Shown piece by piece: positions 17,684 to 26,069 of a stretch of 64,000 nt of DNA; position 1 is the first letter of the stretch; every line of letters begins with the position of its first letter. The notes beneath the pieces are model-generated. The model saw only the letters and a program-made list of their open reading frames with translations. It was not told where the DNA came from and did not search any database. The position numbers were made by a program, and so were the translations under genes. Source of the stretch: Planctomycetota bacterium (GTDB lineage: Bacteria > Planctomycetota > Phycisphaerae > SM23-33); contig JAKJER010000019.1 of assembly GCA_022705325.1 (NCBI GenBank), positions 1-64,000 on the forward strand. The letters are read 5' to 3'.

Positions 17684-17928
17684 CGTCGTCTCCTTATTGG
17701 TTCCAGACGCCCGCGGTCTTGCAGCTCCAAGAGACAAGAACGTCCACGCGCAACCGGTATCGCCGGGAAATCGGGCCCTACCCTTCTCTCAGGGGTAATT
17801 CCCGACGCATTTTTCCTTGCCTTTTGCCCGCCGCGGGCCAACAATTACGCTCAAGGAAGCCCCATTTGCTGCAAAGCAGACAAGTCTCACGGGCTCGGGT
17901 CAAGTTGCAGAGAAAGGAAGAGTGCGGC

Positions 17929-20010
17929 ATGCGAAGAGGAATCTCCATCCACTATTGCATTCTGGCCGTGCTTTGTACCGCGGCCCTGTGTTCGGCGCAG
18001 GACCTTGCCACCACTTCCCCGCAGGCGCCCACGTATTGCCCCGCGGTGGAAACCAGGTGCCCTGTCGTGCTGACCACCTGTCCGGCTTTCCAGACCAGGT
18101 GTCCGACGGAGGAGACCAGGTGCCCGCCTGTCCGGACGACGTGCCCCGTGTACGAGACCTATTGCCCGTCGGAAGAGACCAAATGCCCGCCGACTCGCAC
18201 CCGGTGTCCCGTAACCGAGACCCGTTGCCCGGTGGTCCAGACCGAGTGCCCGGCCTATCAGACGCGCTGCCCGACCGAGGAAACGCGCTGCCCGGTGGCT
18301 CTGACGACCTGCCCCACGGCCGAGACCCGCTGCCCGGCCGTGGAAACCCAATGCCCGGCCAAGCAGACGGTCTGCCCCAACGGCGAGACCTTCTGCCCGG
18401 TGGTTCGGACAACCTGCCCACCCATGCAGACGAGATGTCCGACGGCTGAGACCCAATGCCCGGTCGCCCTGACGAGATGCCCGGTGACCGAGACGAGGTG
18501 CCCGCCGGTAGAGACACAGTGTCCTGCCAGGCAGACGGTCTGCCCCGCCGAAGAGACCCGCTGCCCGATGGTCCGCACGACGTGCCCGACATTCGAGACG
18601 TGGTGTCCGGCGGCCGAGACTCAATGCCCGCCGGCACAGACGAAATGCCCGGTGGGTGAGACGAGGTGCCCGCCGATAGAGACACAGTGTCCTGCCAGGC
18701 AGACGGTCTGTCCCGCCGAGGAAACCCGCTGTCCGATGGTTCGGACAACGTGCCCGACGTTCGAAACGTGGTGCCCGCCGGTCGAGACGGAATGTCCTGC
18801 CGTCCAGACGCAATGCAGCCCCGGCGGCGCGACGGCGACCACCTGCCCGCCTGTCCAGACCGAGTGTCCGGTGTTGGAGACGAGGTGCCCGACAGAAGAG
18901 ACCAAATGCCCGCCGGGGATGACGAAATGTCCGGTGGCCGAGACAAGGTGCCCGGCCGTGCAGACGGAGTGCCCGGTCAGGCAGACGATCTGCCCCACCG
19001 GAGAGACTCACTGCCCGGTGGTTCTGACCGAGTGCCCGGCGGTGGAGACCAGGTGCCCGACGGAAGAGACCACGTGCCCCCCGGCGATGACGAAATGCCC
19101 GGTGGCCGAGACGAGGTGCCCGGCGGTGCAGACGGAGTGCCCGGCCGTTCAGACTCAATGCGCCGCCGGCGGCGCGACGGCGACCACCTGCCCGCCTGTC
19201 CAGACCGAGTGCCCGGTGTTGGAGACGAGGTGCCCTCCGGAAGAGACCAAGTGTCCGCCGGGGATGACGACATGCCCGCCGGCTGAGACGAGGTGCCCGG
19301 CCGTGCAGACGGAGTGCCCGGCCTGGCAGACGGTCTGCCCGGTCGGCGAGACTCACTGCCCAGCGGTCGCGACCGAATGCCCCGCGGTGGAGACAAGGTG
19401 TCCTCCGGAAGAGACCAAATGCCCGCCGGGGATGACAAGATGCCCGACGACCGAGACAAGATGCCCGTCGGTGGAGACGGAATGCCCGGTCAGGCAGACG
19501 ATCTGCCCTGTCGGAGAGACCCACTGCCCGGTGGTCGTGACCGAATGCCCGACATACGAGACCAAGTGCCCGCCGGTTGAGACCCAATGCCCGCCGGCAG
19601 GCACAAGATGCCCTGAGATCCAGACGCGGTGCCCGTCGGTGGAGACGGAGTGTCCGCCCAGGCAGACGCGCTGCCCCGCCGAGGAAGCCCGCTGTCCGGT
19701 GGCCCAGACACAGTGCCCGGTCTACGCCACGTGGTGCCCGCCCACTGAGACCGAGTGCCCGGCCGCCAGCACGAAGTGTCCGGAAGACCCAACGCGGTGC
19801 CCGGCGACCGAGACGATGTGCCCGCTCGGAGACACCACCTGCCCGACCCAGGAGACCCGCTGCCCACCTGTCAACACCCAGTGTCCCTGGGTGGACACGC
19901 AGTGTCCTACCTGCGTCCAGACCGATACGGCAGGTTTGGGCCAGTTCGCCCTGGCCGGCCGATTTGAAAGGCCTTGCCCGATCGCCGATGTAAGATGCCC
20001 CGTTGACTGA
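17929..20010 (+). CDS. Secreted Cys-Pro heptad-repeat protein (86 tandem repeats)
   Basis: A 693-residue protein. Signal peptide residues 1-23 (LCSAQ) are followed by a short Thr/Pro segment. From Cys37 to residue 658 there is an unbroken run of 86 heptads of the form C-P-x-x-x-T-x, typically CPAVETR, CPVVLTT or CPPVETQ. Two decapeptides, CSPGGATATT (296-305) and CAAGGATATT (411-420), are the only interruptions. The tail (659-693) holds four more Cys. Every seventh residue is Cys and the next Pro, giving about 90 Cys in the mature chain; Thr at position 6 is nearly invariant. The start at 17929 has AAGGAAG upstream. No family I know fits. An extended, disulfide-cross-linked or metal-loaded surface or wall protein is the simplest reading, by inference. 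Confidence 0.9.
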   Translation: MRRGISIHYCILAVLCTAALCSAQDLATTSPQAPTYCPAVETRCPVVLTTCPAFQTRCPTEETRCPPVRTTCPVYETYCPSEETKCPPTRTRCPVTETRCPVVQTECPAYQTRCPTEETRCPVALTTCPTAETRCPAVETQCPAKQTVCPNGETFCPVVRTTCPPMQTRCPTAETQCPVALTRCPVTETRCPPVETQCPARQTVCPAEETRCPMVRTTCPTFETWCPAAETQCPPAQTKCPVGETRCPPIETQCPARQTVCPAEETRCPMVRTTCPTFETWCPPVETECPAVQTQCSPGGATATTCPPVQTECPVLETRCPTEETKCPPGMTKCPVAETRCPAVQTECPVRQTICPTGETHCPVVLTECPAVETRCPTEETTCPPAMTKCPVAETRCPAVQTECPAVQTQCAAGGATATTCPPVQTECPVLETRCPPEETKCPPGMTTCPPAETRCPAVQTECPAWQTVCPVGETHCPAVATECPAVETRCPPEETKCPPGMTRCPTTETRCPSVETECPVRQTICPVGETHCPVVVTECPTYETKCPPVETQCPPAGTRCPEIQTRCPSVETECPPRQTRCPAEEARCPVAQTQCPVYATWCPPTETECPAASTKCPEDPTRCPATETMCPLGDTTCPTQETRCPPVNTQCPWVDTQCPTCVQTDTAGLGQFALAGRFERPCPIADVRCPVD
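18037..19902. repeat. 21-bp tandem repeat array with higher-order duplications
   Basis: The DNA encoding the heptads is an array of 86 degenerate 21-bp units (mostly TGCCC-GCC-...-GAG-AC) plus two 30-bp insertions. Higher-order copies are visible: heptads 23-27 recur as 31-35 with near-identical DNA eight units (168 bp) apart, and heptads 38-47 resemble 53-62. This points to growth by unequal recombination of multi-unit blocks. The array also produces long spurious open frames on the other strand. Confidence 0.9.
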
Positions 20011-20051
20011 GAACTGTAGTTGATTCCCAGTAACGCCCATAGCGCAACGAC

Positions 20052-20090
20052 CTCCCCATGCTCGCCCGCCGGCCGGGCAAGCATGGGGAG
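20052..20090. terminator. Very stable hairpin after the heptad gene, overlapping the next start
   Basis: CTCCCCATGCT (20052-20062) pairs perfectly with AGCATGGGGAG (20080-20090). A further five pairs, GCCCG/CGGGC, lie inside after one mismatch, with a 5-nt loop. It starts 42 bp after the stop of the heptad gene and would terminate or stall its transcript, although only a weak T-rich tail (CTTCATTT) follows. The 3' arm contains the ATG at 20083 proposed for the next gene. Confidence 0.6.
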
Positions 20091-22860
20091 CTTCATTTCG
20101 TCGCTGGCCGGCCTGGCGGCGGCGTGGGTGGCGGTCGGCGGGGGTGGGCTGCTCGCCCATCCGCTTCGCTCCGCCGTGGTCGTCCTGGCGGGCCTGGTGG
20201 CGGCGGTCCTGGGCTGGCCCAGGCAGAAGTTGTCTTGGCCCCACCGGGGCGTGCTGCTGGCGGGGGTGCTGGCGGCAGGGGGTCTGGCCACGTCGAACCA
20301 GCCCGCAGTGGCCGTATGGGCGGTCTGCGTCCTCCTGGCGGTCCTCTCCGCGGCCGGGCGGGACGAAGATAAGTTCCCCCTGCACTTGGCTGCCCGCGCG
20401 ACGGCGATCCTGGGGGTCTACCGCCTGGCGATCGAGGCCATCCCGTGGGCGTGGACGGCCGCGGACAAGCTGGCCGGAGGCCTGTCGACGGCCGCGGGCG
20501 CCCTGTCGGGCGGACGGCTCTGGACCGGACCCACCTTCGCCGGGCTGGATTACCTCATTGTCATGGCGGCCCTGCTGGCGTTGGCCCGGCGGGAACGGGC
20601 TTTTTCGACAGCCCGGCTGGGCGTGTTGGCGGGGGCGATCGTGTTGGGCCACCTGGCCTACCTGGCGCTGTTGGCCCACCTGCCCGGCGTGGTGGAAGGC
20701 TGGGTCAAGGCCCTGCCCGTCGAGACGGTCCGCGGCCCCGCGGCCCACGCGCCGCGCCAGGCCTTTTGGCCGGGCCTGGCCAAGCAGGCGGTTCCCTGGA
20801 ACCTGCCCGCCGTGGCGGGGCTGATCCATCTCTGCCTGGCCGGCTGGCTGCTGGCGTGGTCCGTCCGCCAGGAGGCACGCCAGGCGGCGACGAGGTTCAA
20901 GCCCGCGACCGCGGCGATCGCGGCGGCGGCGTGCGCAGCCCTGCTGCCCTTGGCGGCCGTCGTTTCCTGGCCCCTTTCGGCTGGCGGACTCGAGGGCAAG
21001 AAGATCGTCCTCTTCGAGAAGGGCTTCCTGAACTGGGAGAAGCCGGCCTTCGGGAAGTACGGGCGGGTGTACACAGGCATGTACGGGATGATGCCCGACT
21101 TCCTGGCCAGCCTGGGGGCCCGCTGCCAGATCAGTTCCGAGCTGTCGGAGGCCGACCTGGCCGACGCGGATGTGCTGGCTATGTTCTTCCCCGACAAGCC
21201 CTGGACGCCGGGACAACTGGACCGGGTGAAGAACTACGTGCGCCGGGGCGGAGCCCTGCTGGTGCTGGGCGAGCACACGATCCGGGACGAGAAGACAGGC
21301 GGCTCGGCCAGGTTCAACGAGGTCCTGGAGGGCACGGCCATGGAGGTCCGCTTCGACTCGGCGGAGTTCGAGATCGGCGGTTGGCTGCACTCCTACCAGA
21401 CGACGGCCCATCCGATGACGGCGGGCATTTCGGACTACCGCAACGAATTCGGGGTGGTGGTCGGGGCCTCGGTGCGGGCGGACTGGCCGGCCCGTCCGGT
21501 GTTGATCGGACAGTGGGGCTTTGCCGACCCGGGCGACGTGCGGGCCACGCGCCGCGCCCTGCTGGGCAATCGCGCGTACGACAGCGGCGAGAAACTGGGC
21601 GACCTGGTCCTCGCGGCGGAGCAGCCGGTGGGAGACGGGCTCATCATGGCCTTCGGCGACACGTCGGGATTCACCAACGGCGTGAACATGGGCGCCCATC
21701 GCTTCACCGCTCGCGTTTTCAGCTACCTGGCCAACCGTCCGGGCACCGGCCATCACCCCTCCCGCCAGGTCGCCGGCATGATGCTGGCGGCGGCCCTGGC
21801 GGTCCTGGTATGGCTGAGCGGCGACTGGCGAATGCTGGCGGCGGCTGGGTTGGCAGGCTCGCTCGCGTTCCTGGCCGCGACGAGCCTCAACGCCGAGGCC
21901 TGGAGCGGGCGCCTGGTTCCCGACGGCCGGCGGCTGGCTGCGCGGACCGATCCGCCCCCTCTGCCGTCAGGCCAGGCGCCATGCCGCCACCTGGCGTACG
22001 TCGACACGACGCATTCCTCCGCGCTCAGCGAGGAGTCCTGGCGGTACAACGGCACGGGCGGACTGGCCCTGACGTTGATGCGGGGCGGCTACCTGACGCT
22101 GAATCTGCCCGCCTGCACCAGCGAGTACCTCGACCGATGCAAGCTGCTGGTGACCATCGCCCCGTTCCAGGAGTACAGTCCGGCTGAGCGGGAGGCCATC
22201 GGCAGGTTCGTTCGGGGCGGCGGGATCCTCATTTGCATGGCCGGTTACGATCACTCCGCCGGCTGCCGCTCGCTGCTGGAGGACTTCGGCCTGCGGATCG
22301 GCTTCGCCACGTGCGAGAACAGCCTGGTCGTGGAGGCCGGCGAGGACGCCCGCGAGCCCATCTCCATGGGCCACTTCAAGGCCCCGTACTACGACGGCGG
22401 GACGTACCGCGCGTACGTCCGCTTTCACGCCGCCTGGCCCGTCGGCTGCATCGGCCAGGCCGACGGCGCCAAGGCGCTGGCCTACGGGAGGCTGTACCTG
22501 GACGGGCTGCTCAAGGCGGAGATCGACGACCCGCGGCAGCGATCGGCGGCCCGCCGTCCTCGCGACGTGCCGGTGATCCTTCTTCGCTCGGTGGAGAAGG
22601 GGCAGGTCGTGGTGGTGGGCGACACGCATTTCGCCGCCAACCGGAACCTGGAGTGGGAGGGGGGCCAGCCCTTCGAGGGCATGTACGAGAACGCCGATTT
22701 CTGGCGGTCGCTGATGGGGCGGCTGGAAGGCCGCCCCTGGTATCCGCCCAGGCAGATCTCGCTGTACGAGCGGACCTCCCCCGCGACCCAGCCCGCGACC
22801 CAGCCAACCGTCCCGGCCACTCAGCCGACCCAGCCGGCCGCCAAGGGAGGTCAGCCATGA
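20083..22860 (+). CDS. Large polytopic membrane protein with two GATase/DUF4350-like domains
   Basis: A 925-residue protein from the ATG at 20083; the start is uncertain because no SD is visible and the codon lies in a hairpin arm. About eight membrane segments occupy residues 1-310. A soluble domain with 'LARRGGALLVLGEHT'-type core (here 'VRRGGALLVLGEHTIRDE') follows, then two more membrane segments near 570-620. A second copy of the domain follows ('VRGGGILICMAGYDHSAG', 'GQVVVVGDTHFAANRN'), then a Thr/Pro tail rich in PATQPT. The soluble domains resemble the GldG/DUF4350/ThuA class-I-amidotransferase-like fold; no catalytic Cys-His pair is evident. It overlaps the next gene by four bases (ATGA) and surely works with it. 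No specific function is recognised. Confidence 0.7.
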   Translation: MGSFISSLAGLAAAWVAVGGGGLLAHPLRSAVVVLAGLVAAVLGWPRQKLSWPHRGVLLAGVLAAGGLATSNQPAVAVWAVCVLLAVLSAAGRDEDKFPLHLAARATAILGVYRLAIEAIPWAWTAADKLAGGLSTAAGALSGGRLWTGPTFAGLDYLIVMAALLALARRERAFSTARLGVLAGAIVLGHLAYLALLAHLPGVVEGWVKALPVETVRGPAAHAPRQAFWPGLAKQAVPWNLPAVAGLIHLCLAGWLLAWSVRQEARQAATRFKPATAAIAAAACAALLPLAAVVSWPLSAGGLEGKKIVLFEKGFLNWEKPAFGKYGRVYTGMYGMMPDFLASLGARCQISSELSEADLADADVLAMFFPDKPWTPGQLDRVKNYVRRGGALLVLGEHTIRDEKTGGSARFNEVLEGTAMEVRFDSAEFEIGGWLHSYQTTAHPMTAGISDYRNEFGVVVGASVRADWPARPVLIGQWGFADPGDVRATRRALLGNRAYDSGEKLGDLVLAAEQPVGDGLIMAFGDTSGFTNGVNMGAHRFTARVFSYLANRPGTGHHPSRQVAGMMLAAALAVLVWLSGDWRMLAAAGLAGSLAFLAATSLNAEAWSGRLVPDGRRLAARTDPPPLPSGQAPCRHLAYVDTTHSSALSEESWRYNGTGGLALTLMRGGYLTLNLPACTSEYLDRCKLLVTIAPFQEYSPAEREAIGRFVRGGGILICMAGYDHSAGCRSLLEDFGLRIGFATCENSLVVEAGEDAREPISMGHFKAPYYDGGTYRAYVRFHAAWPVGCIGQADGAKALAYGRLYLDGLLKAEIDDPRQRSAARRPRDVPVILLRSVEKGQVVVVGDTHFAANRNLEWEGGQPFEGMYENADFWRSLMGRLEGRPWYPPRQISLYERTSPATQPATQPTVPATQPTQPAAKGGQP

Positions 22861-25448
22861 GGCAGGCCCTCACCTGGATCGGCGTGGCGGTGCTGGCGGC
22901 TTGCTGGCTGCCGGGTGTCGGCCTTTACCACTTGCCCGATCTCGCTGCGTGGTGTGCGCTCGCGCTGGTCGGCTCGGCGATGTTCGTGCCGGCCGGGCAC
23001 GCGCTGAGCGCCCGCCCGGGCCTCTGGCCGACCGCGAAGTCCAATCGCGAGGCGTACCTGGTGGCCGCCCTCGGCGCCGCGCTGCTGGCCGCCGCGATGT
23101 GGGCGCCCTGGCCGCACCGGCTGGGCCTGCTGATGTTGGGGCTGGCCGCGCCGCTTCACCTGCCGTTCCTGCCGCGGTTCGTCCGTGCCCTCGGCTGGGC
23201 CTTGCTGGCGGCGGGCCTGGTCCTCGTGGTCCAGGGCCTGGTCGTGGTGGGCTACGTCGAGTGGACCGCCCGGTTCTGCGACCTGGGGGTGTGGGCGAGT
23301 CGGCTGGCGGCGTGGGCGGGGCGATGGCTGGGCGTGCCGCTGACGGCCGGGCCGCAGACGATCAACCTCCAGACGATGCGGCAGGCGCACGACTTCGGCA
23401 TCTCCTGCTCGCTCCTGATCGACCCGGTGAGCGTGGGCTTCCTCGCGGGGGGTCTGGGATGGGTCCTGCTGGAGTCGTGGGCGGTGGCCGGGTCCGGGCG
23501 GGCCCTGCGGTCCGCCTGGCGGCGCGGGCTGGTCCTGCTGGCGACGTGGGCGATCTGCCTGCCGTTGCGGGCGGGCTTGATGTTCGCCCTGTACATGCAC
23601 CGCGTCCTGCGAACGAACTACGACGCCCCGCTGGATGCGATGGACCAGTTCTGGTCCACCGCCGTGCTGCTGGCCTTGCAGGCGGCGCCGGTCCTGTTGG
23701 CCTGGCGGCTGGTTCGAGTAGCTGAGCCCGCGCCGGCGCCCGACCCCGCCCGACGGAAGGAAGCCTCCGACTCGTCCCTGCCGCGTCGCGGCGTGTTGGC
23801 TGCGGCGATGGCGGCGCTGGCCTGCGCGGCCTTCACGGCCGCCGTACTGCTCGATCCCGTCGGACCGCGCAAGGCCGGGCGGGTACTCGTCGACGAGCAC
23901 GCCACCGACTGGGAACCCACTCAGCGACCGTACGACACCGAGTGGTACGGGCACCTCAGCGGCTACAACTACGCCTGCATCTACGACTACTCGACACGGT
24001 TCTACCATACCGGGCGGCAGGAGACGGCGATCACGCCGGCCGCCTTGGCGGGTTGCGACGTGCTGGTCATCAAGACCCCCTTGCTGCAATACGCCCGCCG
24101 GGAGATCGACGCGATCGAGGACTTCGTCCGCCAGGGCGGCGGTCTGCTGCTGATCGGCGAGCATACCGACGTTTTCGGAAGCGGGCGCAGCCTCAACGCC
24201 ATCGCCCGGCGGTTCGGCTTCCGCTTCCGCTACGACTGCCTGTTCGGCGTGGACTCGGTCTTCGACGACCTGTGGACGCCTCCGCTGACGCCTCACCCTG
24301 TCGTTCAGCACATGCCCCCCATGGACTTCGCCACCTCCTGCTCGATCGATCCCCGGGGCAGTTGCGGGCGGTCCGTCATCACCGGCGTGGGCCTGAAGAA
24401 CCTGCCCGCCGACTACCACGCCCTGAACCTCTACCCCCAGGTCGAGGACCGCCCGGACATGCGCTACGGCGCGTTCGTGCAACTCTGGGCGACCCGGCAC
24501 GGGGCCGGGCGGGTCCTGGCGTTCACCGATTCGACCATCTTCTCCAACTTCAGCACGTTCGAGCCCGGCAAGACCGAGCTGTGGATGGGCATGATCGAGT
24601 GGCTCAACCATCGCAACGAGGTCTCCTTCGACCTCCGCTGGGCGCTGCTGGCGATCGGGGCGGTCCTGGCGGTCGGCTGCGCGTGGTTCAGCCGCCGCGC
24701 CGGCCGCGGACCCACGTGGCTGTTGTGTTTAGCCGGCGGGGCGCTGGGCTGGGCCGGGACATCCATGGGCGTCGGCGCCTATTCGCGCGCGGCCATGCCT
24801 CTGCCGCATGCGCAGCGCGAGCTGATCAACGTCGTCATCGACCGGACCGTCTGCGACGCGCGGCTGTCCAAGGGCGGGTTCATCGGCGGCAAGAGCGACG
24901 GCTTTGGCATCTTCGAGCGCTGGCTCCTGCGGCTGGGGGTGTTCACCCGGCGGCGGGCGGGGGCGGACGCCTTCCGCGGCGACCTGCTGGTGCTCTTGCA
25001 CCCGCACCTGGCGGGCGACCAGGCCTGGCGCGACGACCTGGTCCGCTACGTTCAGGACGGGGGGAAGCTCCTCGTGCTGGACTCGCCCCGCAACGCGGAG
25101 TCGACGACGAACCTGCTGCTCAAGCCGTTCAGCCTGGCCGTCGGCCCGCGCGTCCCCGGCGGGGCGCTCGACGCGGTCGGGTGCGGCGCGGACCAGGAGG
25201 TGACGGCGCCGGAATCGTACGAGGTCATCGGCGGGCGAGCGCTGGCGACGATGGGCGGCAAGACGGTGGCGGCCCAGGCGGCGCTGGGCAAGGGAACGGT
25301 AACGCTGATCGGCTTCGCCTCGCGGTTCAACGACGACCAGATGGGCGCCACGGGAGACGTCCAGCCCGGCCCGGAGCTGCGAAAGGTCTTCAACCTCCAG
25401 TTCTCGCTCGTCCGGCACGTGCTCGGCCTGCCGGCGGACCGTCGGTGA
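22857..25448 (+). CDS. Membrane protein with exosortase-like core and two GATase/DUF4350-like domains
   Basis: An 863-residue protein. Residues 1-290 hold about seven membrane segments. Within them, 'WLGVPLTAGPQTINL' followed by 'HDFGISCSLL' (Cys184), then 'CLPLRAGLMFALYMHRVLR' (Arg238, His248), follows the exosortase/archaeosortase order of an active-site Cys and basic residues. The residues around the Cys and Arg are not the canonical ACSG and NxxR. Soluble domain 1 contains 'VRQGGGLLLIGEHTDVFGSG' and lies at about 330-590. Two membrane segments follow (about 595-640), then domain 2 ('VQDGGKLLVLDSPRN'). It overlaps the preceding gene as ATGA. The paired genes share the same domain plan, suggesting duplication and a joint envelope-processing or sorting role (inference). 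Confidence 0.7.
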   Translation: MRQALTWIGVAVLAACWLPGVGLYHLPDLAAWCALALVGSAMFVPAGHALSARPGLWPTAKSNREAYLVAALGAALLAAAMWAPWPHRLGLLMLGLAAPLHLPFLPRFVRALGWALLAAGLVLVVQGLVVVGYVEWTARFCDLGVWASRLAAWAGRWLGVPLTAGPQTINLQTMRQAHDFGISCSLLIDPVSVGFLAGGLGWVLLESWAVAGSGRALRSAWRRGLVLLATWAICLPLRAGLMFALYMHRVLRTNYDAPLDAMDQFWSTAVLLALQAAPVLLAWRLVRVAEPAPAPDPARRKEASDSSLPRRGVLAAAMAALACAAFTAAVLLDPVGPRKAGRVLVDEHATDWEPTQRPYDTEWYGHLSGYNYACIYDYSTRFYHTGRQETAITPAALAGCDVLVIKTPLLQYARREIDAIEDFVRQGGGLLLIGEHTDVFGSGRSLNAIARRFGFRFRYDCLFGVDSVFDDLWTPPLTPHPVVQHMPPMDFATSCSIDPRGSCGRSVITGVGLKNLPADYHALNLYPQVEDRPDMRYGAFVQLWATRHGAGRVLAFTDSTIFSNFSTFEPGKTELWMGMIEWLNHRNEVSFDLRWALLAIGAVLAVGCAWFSRRAGRGPTWLLCLAGGALGWAGTSMGVGAYSRAAMPLPHAQRELINVVIDRTVCDARLSKGGFIGGKSDGFGIFERWLLRLGVFTRRRAGADAFRGDLLVLLHPHLAGDQAWRDDLVRYVQDGGKLLVLDSPRNAESTTNLLLKPFSLAVGPRVPGGALDAVGCGADQEVTAPESYEVIGGRALATMGGKTVAAQAALGKGTVTLIGFASRFNDDQMGATGDVQPGPELRKVFNLQFSLVRHVLGLPADRR

Positions 25449-25520
25449 AGAAGGTCAGGCGCCTTTCCCTCCTCGCCGCACGGCCAGCCGAAGACGGAGC
25501 AGGTGTCCGCCCCCTCCTCT

Positions 25521-25907
25521 CTACATGAGCCAGGGCTTGGTGACCGGGCACGCGCGGCAGGCGTCCAACTTCCGGCCGGCCGGCCGGGCCGACCCGCGCT
25601 TGCAGGTCTGACCCAGCAGCCAGCAGAGGTCGCCGGCCCGCATCTGATAGACCTGGCAGCCGGCCCGCATGGCGGGGTCACAGTCGCTGATCTTCCAGCA
25701 GGGCCTGGCGTTCTTGCTGGTCTTTCGCCAGTTCAGGTACAGCAAGAAGGCCGCCATCTTCTGCACGTAGGGCGGGGTGGGCCGCCACCCCTGCTCGTAG
25801 CTCTGAACCGCTCGGATCGACAGCCCCAGGAGCTTGGAGAACTCGCTCTGGCTGAGGCCCAGGCTCTTTCGAACTGTCGGCAAGTCACAGAACTCTTTGG
25901 CGGCCAT
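25521..25907 (-). CDS. XRE-family HTH regulator with C-terminal Cys-rich (CW-type) domain
   Basis: A 128-residue protein. Residues about 8-50 are an XRE-type helix-turn-helix ('LGLSQSEFSKLLGLSIRAVQ', then SYEQG). The C-terminal half has seven Cys: C70-W, C76, C84, C95-W, C102, C117 and C120. The C-W-x4-C...C-W-x6-C spacing is typical of small zinc- or iron-sulfur-binding Cys-rich modules attached to anaerobe regulators. It could therefore sense metal, redox state or oxygen, by inference. The protein ends shortly after the last Cys pair. It is a single gene with no obvious target beside it; the DUF6807 gene lies 163 bp upstream on the same strand. Confidence 0.85.
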   Translation of the reverse strand: MAAKEFCDLPTVRKSLGLSQSEFSKLLGLSIRAVQSYEQGWRPTPPYVQKMAAFLLYLNWRKTSKNARPCWKISDCDPAMRAGCQVYQMRAGDLCWLLGQTCKRGSARPAGRKLDACRACPVTKPWLM

Positions 25908-26069
25908 CTGATTCCCTTCTCACAAACAAAGGACTCCACTTGACGTCAGGACGAATCTGCTCGGACATGGTCATCCCTGCGCCCGCCCGCGGCTGGACGG
26001 GCAAGACCGGACCCGTCGTCGAGAGGGCGGGTCCTTCCGCGTCGCCTGGCGCCGCGGCCGGGCCGGCGG

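Noticed and set aside
18037..19902. CRISPR-like array
   Set aside because: The 21-bp units are contiguous with no spacers, stay in frame throughout and encode the heptad protein.
17887..21756. 1289-codon open frame on the minus strand
   Set aside because: It is the antisense shadow of the GC-rich heptad array and of the next membrane gene; the opposite frame has a signal peptide, SD and regular repeats.
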